Shown: one piece after another, positions 1 to 5,671 of the stretch
Layout of the letters: each line of letters begins with the position of its first letter
Numbering within the stretch: position 1 is the first letter of the stretch
Assembly (NCBI GenBank): GCA_021800575.1
Contig: JAJYYW010000071.1
Coordinates: forward strand, 1 to 7,081
Direction: 5' to 3'
From: a bacterium
Lineage (GTDB): Bacteria > JAMCPX01
DNA: 7,081 nucleotides
Made by a program: the position numbers and the translations under genes
Notes under the pieces: model-generated
What the model was told of the DNA's origin: nothing
The model's input: only the letters and a program-made list of their open reading frames with translations
Databases searched by the model: none

Positions 1-549
1 AAACCGGGTGCCCGGAAATACCTTGAGACCATTCTGCCGGGCGAACTGTTCGATACCGTCCAGCAGCGACGGGTCCTTCAGGATAAACGGCTCATCGTGG
101 CGTCTCTGCTTCGCCATAGCGGCAAGTTCGAGCGGAAGGTTGAGGTACGATGCGACCTCTTCTTCCCTCATATCTCCGAATCCTGTTACCTTGTTATCGA
201 ACAGCCTCTTCATTTCACCAAAGACCCGGCGTATCCTGTCATACGGAGCTCCCAGCTCCAGCACCGTGTTGCCGTCGACACACCCATACCGGCCTCCCGG
301 ACCCGCAAGGTGCGCAGAGGCTTCGGGCAGATAGATCGCTCCTCCGTTCTCCACAATGAACGGTGACGTAGTACCGGTCTTCTCCCGGAAATGGATGACC
401 TCTGCATAGGATTTGCTCGTACAAAATATCAGAGGTATGCCGCGCTCCCGCAGCAGGCCGATGCCCTCGATCGAGGGCTCGAACGCATAGGTAAAATAAT
501 CGAGCAGCGTGCCGTCGAGATCCGTGAACACTATCCAGCGATCCGGCAT
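1..549 (-). CDS. mpgP: Mannosyl-3-phosphoglycerate phosphatase-like HAD hydrolase (3' end cut by window edge)
   Basis: The first 183 codons are present and the frame is still open at base 1, so the C-terminus is missing. The family removes the phosphate from mannosyl-3-phosphoglycerate (or a glucosyl analogue) to give mannosylglycerate, a cytosolic compatible solute. HAD motif I is DLDGTLLD at residues 10-17, with nucleophile Asp10 and acid/base Asp12. Motif II follows as CTSKS at 43-47, then an ENGGAIY block at 67-73. The TSK and ENGG blocks, and a later RRHDEPF at 149-155, point to the MPGP branch of HAD subclass IIB rather than to generic Cof-type phosphatases. The motif III lysine and the motif IV acidic residues should lie beyond the edge. 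The start ATG has an AAGGA sequence about 7 nt upstream. There is no signal peptide. A glucosyl-3-phosphoglycerate or other sugar-phosphate substrate is possible; no matching synthase gene is visible here. Confidence 0.8.
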   Translation of the reverse strand, partial: MPDRWIVFTDLDGTLLDYFTYAFEPSIEGIGLLRERGIPLIFCTSKSYAEVIHFREKTGTTSPFIVENGGAIYLPEASAHLAGPGGRYGCVDGNTVLELGAPYDRIRRVFGEMKRLFDNKVTGFGDMREEEVASYLNLPLELAAMAKQRRHDEPFILKDPSLLDGIEQFARQNGLKVFPGTRF

Positions 550-585
550 ATTTGTTCCTTCATCATGTTTATCGGCCTGTAATCC

Positions 586-622
586 CGACCGGTGAGAGGG
601 CCTGCGGGTGCTCTTACCCGGG
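586..622. repeat. Imperfect inverted repeat between the phosphoesterase and phosphatase genes
   Basis: The arms CCGGTGAGAG (589-598) and CTCTTACCCGG (611-621) can pair around a 12-nt loop with one bulged base and one imperfect pair. It starts 6 nt after the stop codon of the phosphoesterase gene in the direction of transcription. There is no T-run after it on the minus strand, so it is not a convincing intrinsic terminator. It could be a processing hairpin, a weak attenuator or chance. Confidence 0.25.
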
Positions 623-627
623 GTCAT

Positions 628-2244
628 CTACAGTCCCTGCAGGGTCGTCAGGGACTCTATCTTCGACGGCAGGCCGGCGTTATGCAGGGCAGTCTCCACA
701 TCGGGGGGTATCCGTATGGCGAGCTCGGCGTTCCGGTCCTGCGGTGTGCCAATCTTGCCCGCTGAATCGTTACCGATCTGTACCATTTCAAGAGACAGCG
801 ACCGCGAGATAGCCGGCATTGAGCCGTCGGGAGAGTTGTGATCCACCATAGTCGTGAAGATGCGTCCAGTCCCGTCCCCGTTATCGACCACCTCGATGAT
901 CCTCGACTGCTGGGGGTAGTTGATAAGACTCGATGTCTCAATCTCCCAGTAGCCGGGCTGGGTCGCCGAACATCCGGCACGCGGCGTTATGCTGTTGTAA
1001 TGCCCATGCCCCACCAGGTGTGCGATCACGTTCGGGTAGCTTGTCAGCAGATCGATAAACGCAGTACCCGTGACCTCGGTACCGGTGTCGAGTGAGTCCG
1101 GGGACTGGTGGCTTGCGACGATGACCAGCTTGTGCTCGAGCACGGCGTTGTTCAGCTCGGGTATGAGAAAATTGTTGATCTCGTCTTTCCTGATGCAGCC
1201 GCCTGTCTCGCCGTCCCTGCATTCCCAGTCGAGCACGATAAACCTCACCGGTATGGCCGGATCGGGATCGAACGCATAATCGCCATAGCCGCCGCTGATG
1301 TTGGCGGACGTAAATCCGTGCCCCACAGGCAGGGTTGCCGTTGTAAAGAATTCCTGCATGTATCCGACAGGACCGAGCAGTGCCCTGCTGGGGTCCGGTG
1401 TGATCTTCGTACCTGCCGGCAGAATATCGCCTCGATCATCCTCCGAGCTCAGATAGACCTCATCGCCCGTGGCGACGGCGTTGTACGCCGGGGTCACGGT
1501 AAAATGACCGGCGATCAGGGCGTCATGGTTGCCCATCGTCGTGTACCAGGGCACCTTCGTATCGAGCCCCCACGGCAGAAACGGGTCGTGGGCATCGTTG
1601 AGGGGACCCGGGACAACGTCCGTACAGGTCCCGCTGTCCGGATGTACGGCCGTTCCGTCAAGCACGCCGATAAACCAGCGTGTCTCGTTCTCAGCCGTAT
1701 CGTTGACCGTATCCCCGGTTGTGATCAGGAGGTTGAAGTGCCGCGCCGTACTGAAATCATCGAGCGTGCGTATCATTGCATCCAGCACCTGGGTGCTGTA
1801 CTGTGCCTGGGGCAGTTCGGACACGACGGTCCCGTTTGAATCGTACGTATAAAAAAACCTCAGCGGGGTCTTGGTGTCCATGATGTGGATGTCCGTTATG
1901 ACCGGAAAATAGACGACGGAGCGTGCGTCTGTCGAAAGCGTCGGCACCGCACCTGCTATAGAGAGGTCGTTCCTGAAAACAAAGTCCTCTCCCGGACCGG
2001 TGATGAATGTGCCGAAGTTCTGGAGCTGGGACGCGGGGATGTTGTTGGGATCAACGGGATTCACGGCCGGTTCGACCGGGACGAGTGTCTGAACGAGTGT
2101 CGTCACCGACGGTGCGAGCTTGAACCCGGGCCCCGGCAGATGTCCCACGGACGCAGCCTTTGTACTGCCGCTGCACCCTCCCATGGCCATACCCGCTATC
2201 ACCATGGCTGCCAGGAGGAATAAATAATTGCCGTTGTGCTTCAT
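628..2244 (-). CDS. Lipoprotein calcineurin-like metallophosphoesterase (RPA4764-like)
   Basis: This 538-residue protein has a complete two-metal phosphoesterase site: DIH (Asp118, His120), GDTVND (Asp178), GNHD (Asn239, His240), SH (His379) and GHGH (His413, His415). These are the metal ligands and catalytic His of the calcineurin-like fold. The N-terminus is a lipoprotein signal with a hydrophobic stretch at 8-22 and lipobox MGGC, so Cys24 should be lipidated and the enzyme should sit on the periplasmic or outer face of a membrane. The region around 429-470 (YWEIETSSLINYPQQSR, then VDHNSP) resembles what I recall of the RPA4764-type metallophosphoesterases, whose substrate I do not know. 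Long inserts separate the motifs (about 60 residues between GD and GNHD, about 138 between GNHD and the single His). Cys342 and Cys350 could form a disulfide. An in-frame upstream ATG at 2340 is rejected because the ATG at 2244 has an excellent Shine-Dalgarno and starts the signal peptide. The substrate is unknown. Confidence 0.88.
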   Translation of the reverse strand: MKHNGNYLFLLAAMVIAGMAMGGCSGSTKAASVGHLPGPGFKLAPSVTTLVQTLVPVEPAVNPVDPNNIPASQLQNFGTFITGPGEDFVFRNDLSIAGAVPTLSTDARSVVYFPVITDIHIMDTKTPLRFFYTYDSNGTVVSELPQAQYSTQVLDAMIRTLDDFSTARHFNLLITTGDTVNDTAENETRWFIGVLDGTAVHPDSGTCTDVVPGPLNDAHDPFLPWGLDTKVPWYTTMGNHDALIAGHFTVTPAYNAVATGDEVYLSSEDDRGDILPAGTKITPDPSRALLGPVGYMQEFFTTATLPVGHGFTSANISGGYGDYAFDPDPAIPVRFIVLDWECRDGETGGCIRKDEINNFLIPELNNAVLEHKLVIVASHQSPDSLDTGTEVTGTAFIDLLTSYPNVIAHLVGHGHYNSITPRAGCSATQPGYWEIETSSLINYPQQSRIIEVVDNGDGTGRIFTTMVDHNSPDGSMPAISRSLSLEMVQIGNDSAGKIGTPQDRNAELAIRIPPDVETALHNAGLPSKIESLTTLQGL

Positions 2245-2248
2245 ATCG

Positions 2249-2256
2249 CTCTCCTT
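2249..2256 (-). promoter_or_regulatory. Shine-Dalgarno that fixes the phosphoesterase start
   Basis: AAGGAGAG on the minus strand lies 4 nt upstream of the ATG at 2244 (6 nt counted from the AAGGAG core). It supports this ATG over the in-frame ATG 96 nt further upstream, which would put a charged 32-residue stretch in front of the lipoprotein signal. The same AAGGAGAG word precedes the genes starting at 5483 and 6844. Confidence 0.85.
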
Positions 2257-2283
2257 TTTTCTGGTATATGCAAAACCATAGGA

Positions 2284-2300
2284 TGCCCGTATCACGGGCA
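2284..2300. repeat. Perfect 7-bp inverted repeat in the gap after the dehydratase operon
   Basis: TGCCCGT (2284-2290) and ACGGGCA (2294-2300) are exact inverse complements around a 3-nt loop, about 97 nt beyond the activator stop codon and 40 nt before the phosphoesterase start. As RNA it would make a stable hairpin. On the minus strand it is followed by only a four-T stretch about nine bases later, so it is at best a weak terminator. An operator for the phosphoesterase gene is the other reading. The remainder of the 2245-2396 gap shows no convincing promoter or small gene. Confidence 0.4.
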
Positions 2301-2396
2301 ACGGCGCCGGCCGCAGTCCGCAGCACGTCTTCCTCCGCACGGTCCTTCCGCGTCCGCCGGTGCAGTGATCAGCGGATAAACGGAGATTTCAGCGGG

Positions 2397-3170
2397 CTAT
2401 TCTCCCTTTGCGATGACCGCTGCGCCGAACGCGCCCATGATCTGGGGCTCTCCCGGAACGTGGATATCGAACCCGATCCTATCCTCGAGCCGCGACACCA
2501 GCGCCCTGTTCTTTGCCATGCCGCCGCTCATCGCGATATCCTGCTCGATCCCGACCCTCTTGACCAGGGAAACGAGACGGTCTGCAATCGACTTGATGAT
2601 GGCCCACGATATGTCCGGCACGCTCTGTCCCTGCGACAGCAGGGATATGACTTCGGATTCCCCGAACACGGTGCAGGTGGAACTCAGGGTGAGTTCCTCC
2701 TTGAACGAGAGCGCCGCATCCGAAAGCCCGCCCAGGGTCAGGTTCAGGGCATGCGCCATGACATCCACAAACCTTCCGGTCCCTGCTGCACACTTATCGT
2801 TCATGGCAAAATCCAGGACCTTGCCGTCCTTCCCGATCTTCATCGCCTTGCTGTCCTGCCCTCCGACGTCGATGAGCGTTGCGACCTTCGGGAACACGAC
2901 GGATACCCCCCGTGCATGGCAGCTTATCTCGGTCTTCTGCATGGTGGCTTCCGTAAACCTCTTCCGGCTGTAGCCCGTGGACACCACGGCAGCTACGTCC
3001 TCTTTCTTCAGGCCGGCCTTGACCAGGGCCTGTGCATAGGCGTTCATGCCTGCAGCCAGGCTGTCCTGCCCGACCGGCATGATGTGGGAACCGAGAATCC
3101 TGTTGTTTTCGTCGATGACAACCGCCTTCGCGGTCAGCGAGCCGACGTCTATCCCTGCGAAGTGCTTCAT
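2397..3170 (-). CDS. ATP-dependent activator (activase) of the 2-hydroxyacyl-CoA dehydratase / benzoyl-CoA reductase family
   Basis: This 257-residue cytosolic protein of the BadF/BadG/BcrA/D-HgdC ASKHA-ATPase family carries the known signatures. GIDVGSLT at 6-13 is the phosphate-1 loop, DVGGQDSK at 101-108 is phosphate-2, and SGGMAKN at 215-221 is the adenosine region. Cys127 (in NDKCAAGTG) and Cys166 (in SSTCTVFGESE) are the two cysteines per subunit that in HgdC hold one [4Fe-4S] cluster across the homodimer. In the family, ATP hydrolysis lowers the potential of this cluster so that one electron can be pushed into the partner enzyme. The length matches the short, stand-alone HgdC/HadI type rather than the longer BcrA-type subunit. 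The start codon overlaps the stop of the upstream subunit gene by 4 nt (ATGA), with GGAG just before it, so translation is coupled and the partner is clear. Stop is TAG. Confidence 0.93.
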   Translation of the reverse strand: MKHFAGIDVGSLTAKAVVIDENNRILGSHIMPVGQDSLAAGMNAYAQALVKAGLKKEDVAAVVSTGYSRKRFTEATMQKTEISCHARGVSVVFPKVATLIDVGGQDSKAMKIGKDGKVLDFAMNDKCAAGTGRFVDVMAHALNLTLGGLSDAALSFKEELTLSSTCTVFGESEVISLLSQGQSVPDISWAIIKSIADRLVSLVKRVGIEQDIAMSGGMAKNRALVSRLEDRIGFDIHVPGEPQIMGAFGAAVIAKGE

Positions 3171-4366
3171 TTCTCCAAGCCTTCCAAAAAGGCCTCTGCA
3201 CGCGTTTCGAACTGCGCATCGGAAAACACGCGTGGGTCGTTCATGTCAGCCTCGATGATAAGCCCGGGCTTGCCCGTGCGCTTCGTCACTTCCTCTTTTA
3301 TCATGTACTGTCCCAGAGAGTACGGTTTGCAGCTGCGATCCGAGTGGAACACGATCCCGTCCAGCGAGAACTCTTCGATCAACCGCACCAGGTAGTCGAT
3401 CCTGTACTTGAAATCGCGGTTGATGTACGGCGAAAGGTATGCCCGCGCAAGCTCCTCGAGTGCGTGGTCGGTATCGATATTGCCCTGGATCGCGGCCCAC
3501 GAGTTCGTGTAGGTCGAAACGACGAAGGCGGCCTTGTGCTGTGCAAAGAACTCCGACAGGTATTTTATCTTGTACCATATCGGCAGGTTGTCCCACAGCA
3601 GCCGGATCTTCTCGTCCGGTACGGAACCGAACCCCTGCGCGGTAAGTTCTTCAAGCTCGTTGTAGAACTGCGTGTAATAGTCGACCGCCCGCTGCGTCCC
3701 CCGCAGCGTCACGATGGGTGCGAGGTGGATGAAGGTGTCGAACGAGTTGAGCGGCGAGGGGCGTTTCTTGCCCATGGCGAGGACTTTTTCCCACAGCTCG
3801 GAAACCTGTGCGGCGAGAAAGAGCGCCTCCCTGAACTTTTCCTCCTCGAACGGCCGTTTCAAGGTCGTGGCGAGGAAGGTCTTGAACGCCTCAAACTGCC
3901 CGACAACATAGTTGATCGCCTCTTTGGTCATACCGTCGTGCAGGTACGGCATATCGATGATGAACAGTGGAACATTGTATTTCCTCGCGTGGACTTCGAA
4001 CCATTTGACAACCGTATGGCATATATTGGTTCCCACGATCAGCATGTCCGGCTTCGGCAGGCCCAGGATGGGGCCGCCCTGCGTCATATCTGCACCGATA
4101 TCCGTCCGTGCATAGGAGCACAGGTCCGATGAATATCCCGCGGCCTCGCTGACCTCGATGAGGTCCTTGCTGACCCGCGTGATCGAACACATGGGGGCGT
4201 AGTTCTCCGGATACACCGGGATGACCCCCATGGCATGCAGGAACTCGACCGGTCCGCCGGACGTGATCCATGCGACAGGCACATGGTTGTACGCCGCGTT
4301 CTTGGCTTCAAGGTAATAGGAAGCCATCATCTCCTTCATTGTCTCTGATACCCGAAACTTTGTCAT
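3167..4366 (-). CDS. 2-hydroxyacyl-CoA dehydratase / benzoyl-CoA reductase family subunit (HadB/BcrB-like, HGD-D domain)
   Basis: This 399-residue protein of the HGD-D family is the larger of the two catalytic subunits. It has four cysteines: Cys60, Cys83 (DLCSYAR), Cys116 (TNICHT) and Cys346 (HSDRSCKPYSLGQ). Cys83, Cys116 and Cys346 fit the three-cysteine ligation of the [4Fe-4S] cluster in the HadB-type subunit, where the open iron meets the substrate carbonyl. A serine at 36 in the SGGP block lies where HadB has a cluster-side serine (recalled, not aligned). The C-terminal stretch EADMNDPRVFSDAQFETR followed by EAF is a family hallmark. The start has GGGAGGT upstream and lies 16 nt after the preceding subunit gene; the end overlaps the activator start. 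There is no signal peptide, so it is cytosolic. Dehydratase versus reductase chemistry cannot be decided from these motifs. Confidence 0.92.
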   Translation of the reverse strand: MTKFRVSETMKEMMASYYLEAKNAAYNHVPVAWITSGGPVEFLHAMGVIPVYPENYAPMCSITRVSKDLIEVSEAAGYSSDLCSYARTDIGADMTQGGPILGLPKPDMLIVGTNICHTVVKWFEVHARKYNVPLFIIDMPYLHDGMTKEAINYVVGQFEAFKTFLATTLKRPFEEEKFREALFLAAQVSELWEKVLAMGKKRPSPLNSFDTFIHLAPIVTLRGTQRAVDYYTQFYNELEELTAQGFGSVPDEKIRLLWDNLPIWYKIKYLSEFFAQHKAAFVVSTYTNSWAAIQGNIDTDHALEELARAYLSPYINRDFKYRIDYLVRLIEEFSLDGIVFHSDRSCKPYSLGQYMIKEEVTKRTGKPGLIIEADMNDPRVFSDAQFETRAEAFLEGLEK

Positions 4367-4382
4367 TGCAACCTCCCTGTAC

Positions 4383-5483
4383 TCACAGTATCTCTTTAAA
4401 CGCCTGAAGCCTTGTTTTGATGCCCTCGAAGCTGTTCATCTGCAGCTCCACCTCGAAGCTCGTCACCGGTATGCCGCGCTGCTTGAGAAAGGCGATGAGA
4501 TCGGGACGATCGAACGCCTCGGGCTCGCAGAACTTGATCTGCCACAGTACCACGGCGGCCTTGTCCCGGGCGGCCTTGTCCGCGAGGTATGCACGGCGGT
4601 CCTGTGCGGGATTGAACAGCGTCGAGCAGGGACTGCCGCCGAACACGAACCGGTCGATGCCCGCTCCGTCGATCCCGGACAGCACCCCCCGGGAGAACTG
4701 CCGCATCCCGCTCGTCAGGTCGTCGTCGACGATGGACAGGTCGATCTCGTCGAAAACCTTCGCGAGTTCGAGGGGCTCGGGCGTGATCCCGGATATGATG
4801 ATCCGGTGCTCCACGGGCAGGACATCCTTGTTCTCGAGCGCGCTGACAACAGGCTCGAGCAGCGCTGTAAATTCTTCAGCCGGCACCACGGCGTCCGCCT
4901 TGAGGATGGAATAAAACCCGTAGGCCGATACTGCCTTCGGGTTCCGCCGGCGCACGTCGTAGAGCCTGTTGATCAGTGCGGCCCGGCGCTCGTACAGCGC
5001 TCGCGCTGTCTGGAACGCGTCCTGCGTAAAACCCGTGCCCGTAATCCGGCTGATCCCGGCAATTGCTTTATCGAGCTGTTCTTTGAGGTGCGGCTGCCGG
5101 ACCGACGCATCGTTCGCAAACGGGATCATGAAGGTGACGACCGGCTTTTCCGGGAACAGCTTCTTGAATACCTCGGCGAGGTTCTGCTGGTTATCGCACA
5201 TGGTCGTGAACACAAACCCGTCGACATAATCCATGTCCCCCTGCATCGCCTGTTCGAGAATGGTCCTGGTGGTTGTACAGGAAAACGACTGAAGATAGGT
5301 GTCTGCACGGGAGATGGGGATCTGCGTACCTTTAAAATGGACGGGGTAAGCACCCAGTGCCGTGATCACCTCGGACGGAAAATACTCGGGCATAACGCCG
5401 ATAACCTTTTTTCCTGTTTTCTGCTTCCACTGCCGCGCCCTGTTTGCGCTGTCCCGGTTCACCTCAATAAATTTTTCAAACAT
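4383..5483 (-). CDS. 2-hydroxyacyl-CoA dehydratase / benzoyl-CoA reductase family subunit (HadC/BcrC-like, HGD-D domain)
   Basis: This 366-residue HGD-D protein is a distant paralogue of the next gene and its likely heterodimer partner. Its cysteines are Cys69 (SFSCTTTR), Cys96 (TMCDNQQN), Cys286 (GGSPCST) and Cys319 (KFCEPE). Cys69, Cys96 and Cys319 match the family's three-cysteine pattern for the second [4Fe-4S] cluster, which relays electrons from the activator to the substrate-binding subunit. Other family marks are FPSEVITALGAYPV at 35-48, DDDLTSGMR at 253-261, and a C-terminal block of GIP, then FEVELQ at 343-348 and RLQAF at 358-362. It is the first gene of the operon: AAGGAGAG lies 3 nt upstream of the ATG and a sigma70-like promoter lies about 25-60 nt upstream. 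Length agrees with the shorter subunit of HAD enzymes. The identity of the enzyme's substrate is not visible. Confidence 0.92.
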   Translation of the reverse strand: MFEKFIEVNRDSANRARQWKQKTGKKVIGVMPEYFPSEVITALGAYPVHFKGTQIPISRADTYLQSFSCTTTRTILEQAMQGDMDYVDGFVFTTMCDNQQNLAEVFKKLFPEKPVVTFMIPFANDASVRQPHLKEQLDKAIAGISRITGTGFTQDAFQTARALYERRAALINRLYDVRRRNPKAVSAYGFYSILKADAVVPAEEFTALLEPVVSALENKDVLPVEHRIIISGITPEPLELAKVFDEIDLSIVDDDLTSGMRQFSRGVLSGIDGAGIDRFVFGGSPCSTLFNPAQDRRAYLADKAARDKAAVVLWQIKFCEPEAFDRPDLIAFLKQRGIPVTSFEVELQMNSFEGIKTRLQAFKEIL

Positions 5484-5512
5484 ACGCTCTCCTTCCTGCG
5501 TGAATGCCTTTC

Positions 5513-5542
5513 ATACTAATGACAGGTTTGCCAATAAGTCAA
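5513..5542 (-). promoter_or_regulatory. Sigma70-type promoter of the three-gene dehydratase-like operon
   Basis: On the minus strand TTGACT (5542-5537, five of six consensus bases) is followed after 18 nt by TAGTAT (5518-5513, four of six). Transcription would begin near 5506, giving a leader of roughly 20 nt that contains the AAGGAGAG ribosome site at 5494-5487. T-tracts between 5546 and 5560, just upstream of the -35 box, could act as an UP element. No other plausible promoter was found in the gap. Confidence 0.6.
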
Positions 5543-5574
5543 TCCTGAAAACCCAAAAAATGCAAGAGGGAGTT

Positions 5575-5595
5575 CTGCGGGACACCGTGTCGCAG
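5575..5595. repeat. Interrupted inverted repeat upstream of the dehydratase operon promoter
   Basis: CTGC-GG-GACAC and GTGTC-GCAG are inverse complements around a single central C, with two extra G in the left arm. The core GACAC-C-GTGTC (5581-5591) is exact. It lies about 33 nt upstream of the -35 box and 10 nt past the T-run of the preceding terminator. That position suits an activator site or simply a second hairpin of the terminator region; nothing in the sequence decides between them. Confidence 0.35.
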
Positions 5596-5605
5596 GCAAC
5601 GGGAT

Positions 5606-5632
5606 AAAAAAAAGGCCCTGCAGAGCAGGGCC
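5606..5632 (-). terminator. Strong rho-independent terminator after the exported beta-barrel gene
   Basis: In the minus-strand transcript GGCCCTGC (5632-5625) pairs perfectly with GCAGGGCC (5621-5614) around a 3-nt loop, and eight T follow at 5613-5606. It lies 39 nt after the stop codon of the exported-protein gene. It separates that transcription unit from the dehydratase-like operon, which therefore needs its own promoter. Confidence 0.95.
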
Positions 5633-5671
5633 CGGCGCTATCGGCCATGCAGCCGGACGCTGACCGCGTTC

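Noticed and set aside
586..622. Intrinsic terminator after the phosphoesterase gene
   Set aside because: The hairpin is imperfect on the minus strand and no T-run follows, so it is listed only as a weak inverted repeat.
1108..1839. 243-codon open frame on the plus strand
   Set aside because: Antisense to the metallophosphoesterase core, whose catalytic motifs are all on the minus strand.
2245..2340. In-frame N-terminal extension of the phosphoesterase from an ATG at 2340
   Set aside because: It would place 32 residues containing Cys and Arg ahead of a textbook lipoprotein signal, and the ATG at 2244 has a far better ribosome site.
2160..3395. 411-codon open frame on the plus strand
   Set aside because: It is antisense to the activator and to the ends of two other well-supported genes. 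Its translation is rich in Arg, His, Asp and Pro without domain motifs, as expected from the reverse strand of GC-rich codons.
3344..4132. 262-codon open frame on the plus strand
   Set aside because: Antisense to the conserved HadB-like subunit; no motif or upstream ribosome site.
2397..5483. Reading the cluster as a complete class I benzoyl-CoA reductase (bcrCBAD)
   Set aside because: Only one activator-type gene is present, of HgdC length, and no dienoyl-CoA hydratase or ferredoxin gene is adjacent, so the specific name is not supported.
3167..5483. Reading a subunit as a double-cubane cluster protein
   Set aside because: That group is homodimeric from one gene and needs more cysteines per chain for its bridged cluster; here there are two distinct subunits with four cysteines each.
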